A DNA stretch of 25,489 bases from Asaia bogorensis. Its GTDB lineage: Bacteria > Pseudomonadota > Alphaproteobacteria > Acetobacterales > Acetobacteraceae. The stretch is from assembly GCA_945886995.1 (NCBI GenBank), contig CAMCZJ010000011.1:1-25489 (forward strand), given 5' to 3'. The position numbers and the translations under genes are program-made. Every line of letters begins with the position of its first letter. The first letter of the stretch is position 1. Below, one piece after another: positions 24,976-25,489 of the stretch. The notes under the pieces are model-generated. The model saw nothing but the letters and a program-made list of their open reading frames with translations. It ran no database searches and was not told where the DNA came from.

Positions 24976-25005
24976 TTGACTTGCCGGGAATGGCGCCTGG
25001 ATAGT
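24976..25005 (+). promoter_or_regulatory. Sigma70-like promoter of the catalase-related gene
   Basis: TTGACT (24976-24981) and GATAGT (25000-25005) are separated by 18 bp, a reasonable -35/-10 pair, and lie about 87 bases before the start codon, downstream of the stop of the aromatic operon. Confidence 0.5.
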
Positions 25006-25091
25006 GTTTTCCTGGAATTGATGTTGTTCTGCCATCGCTGAGAAGCGCTGGAGACATTTTCCGTAAATTGCTGACCCGGGAGAAGATCGTG

Positions 25092-25489
25092 ATGCCTGCG
25101 ATACGTCCAAGCTGGCGCAATCTGGCTGCGGTTTTTGCTGCCACCGCATTCCTCGCCACACCCCACTCAGCCTCAGCTCAGCCGAGCCCTGATACGATCG
25201 GTGATGCGTTTGAGGCCGTGCTGGGGCCGGTGCGCACCCATCGCCCAAGCCACCCGAAGGGCATTTGTGCGTCAGGCTATTTTGTCGCAACCGATGAAGG
25301 CCGAAGGCTTTCTGTGGCGCCGGTCTTCAGTGGCCAACGCAATACGGCACTGATCCGTTTTGGTGTTGCCGGGGCCAATCCCAACGCCTCAGACACCGCA
25401 CGCGGCACGCGGGGCCTTTCCATCCGCTTCGAAGCGCCCTCGGGCGAATTGTTTGAAATGGCAAATATCTCTGCGCCGGTCTTTGGGGC
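25092..25489 (+). CDS. Secreted catalase-related peroxidase (SrpA-like), partial
   Basis: The first 132 codons of a heme peroxidase of the catalase superfamily, cut by the window end. The N-terminus is a signal peptide (Arg-rich start, hydrophobic AAVFAATAFLA, likely cleavage after SASA), predicting export to the periplasm. Family features follow: HPKGICASGYF holds the probable distal heme His, and DTARGTRGLSIRFEAPSG and ISAPVFG match SrpA-type catalase-related proteins. It probably reduces hydrogen peroxide or organic peroxides. GGGAGAAG lies about 8 bases upstream of ATG; GTG 25089 is a neighbouring alternative. Confidence 0.85.
   Translation, partial: MPAIRPSWRNLAAVFAATAFLATPHSASAQPSPDTIGDAFEAVLGPVRTHRPSHPKGICASGYFVATDEGRRLSVAPVFSGQRNTALIRFGVAGANPNASDTARGTRGLSIRFEAPSGELFEMANISAPVFG

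Overview
The window is GC-rich, densely coded chromosomal DNA from an alphaproteobacterium. It is most probably a member of the Acetobacteraceae (Rhodospirillales), inferred from two gene orders: miaB-phoH-ybeY-corC-lnt-HTH regulator, and metW/metX divergent from chorismate mutase-hisC-prephenate dehydrogenase. No rRNA, tRNA, CRISPR array, insertion sequence or phage gene was seen.

Left arm (1-9080): a single-module, fully reducing type I polyketide synthase runs leftwards off the window edge. Its domain order is KS-AT-DH-(degenerate MT)-structural KR-ER-KR-ACP. Its start lies 4 bases after the stop of a family 4 glycosyltransferase, so the two look translationally coupled. A hotdog-fold thioesterase is transcribed divergently from them. 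This is the accessory, specialised-metabolism part of the window; a glycosylated polyketide or lipid product is an inference.

Middle left (9081-13983): a hairpin-rich leader and a 19-residue ORF precede an L-asparaginase-family gene whose usual substrate-binding Asp is Ala, followed by an HD-domain phosphohydrolase. Convergent to them is a zinc-uptake unit (znuC-znuB) with a candidate Zur box and a 37-residue membrane ORF at its 5' end. Between znuC and znuB sits a three-copy 57-bp palindromic tandem repeat whose reading frame stays open. A PlsC-type acyltransferase follows on the plus strand.

Middle right (14139-19519): miaB, phoH, ybeY, corC and lnt form a tight plus-strand operon, with the first four genes overlapping. 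They cover tRNA modification, the PhoH/YbeY RNA pair, a CBS-domain membrane-associated protein and lipoprotein N-acylation. An AT-rich 212-bp gap leads into an XRE-family regulator.

Right arm (20227-25489): metX-metW (methionine synthesis) run leftwards. Divergent from them is a chorismate mutase-hisC-prephenate/arogenate dehydrogenase operon (aromatic amino acid synthesis), whose ORFs overlap at each junction. The 113-bp divergent gap can fold into a three-way junction. The window ends inside a secreted catalase-related peroxidase with its own sigma70-like promoter.
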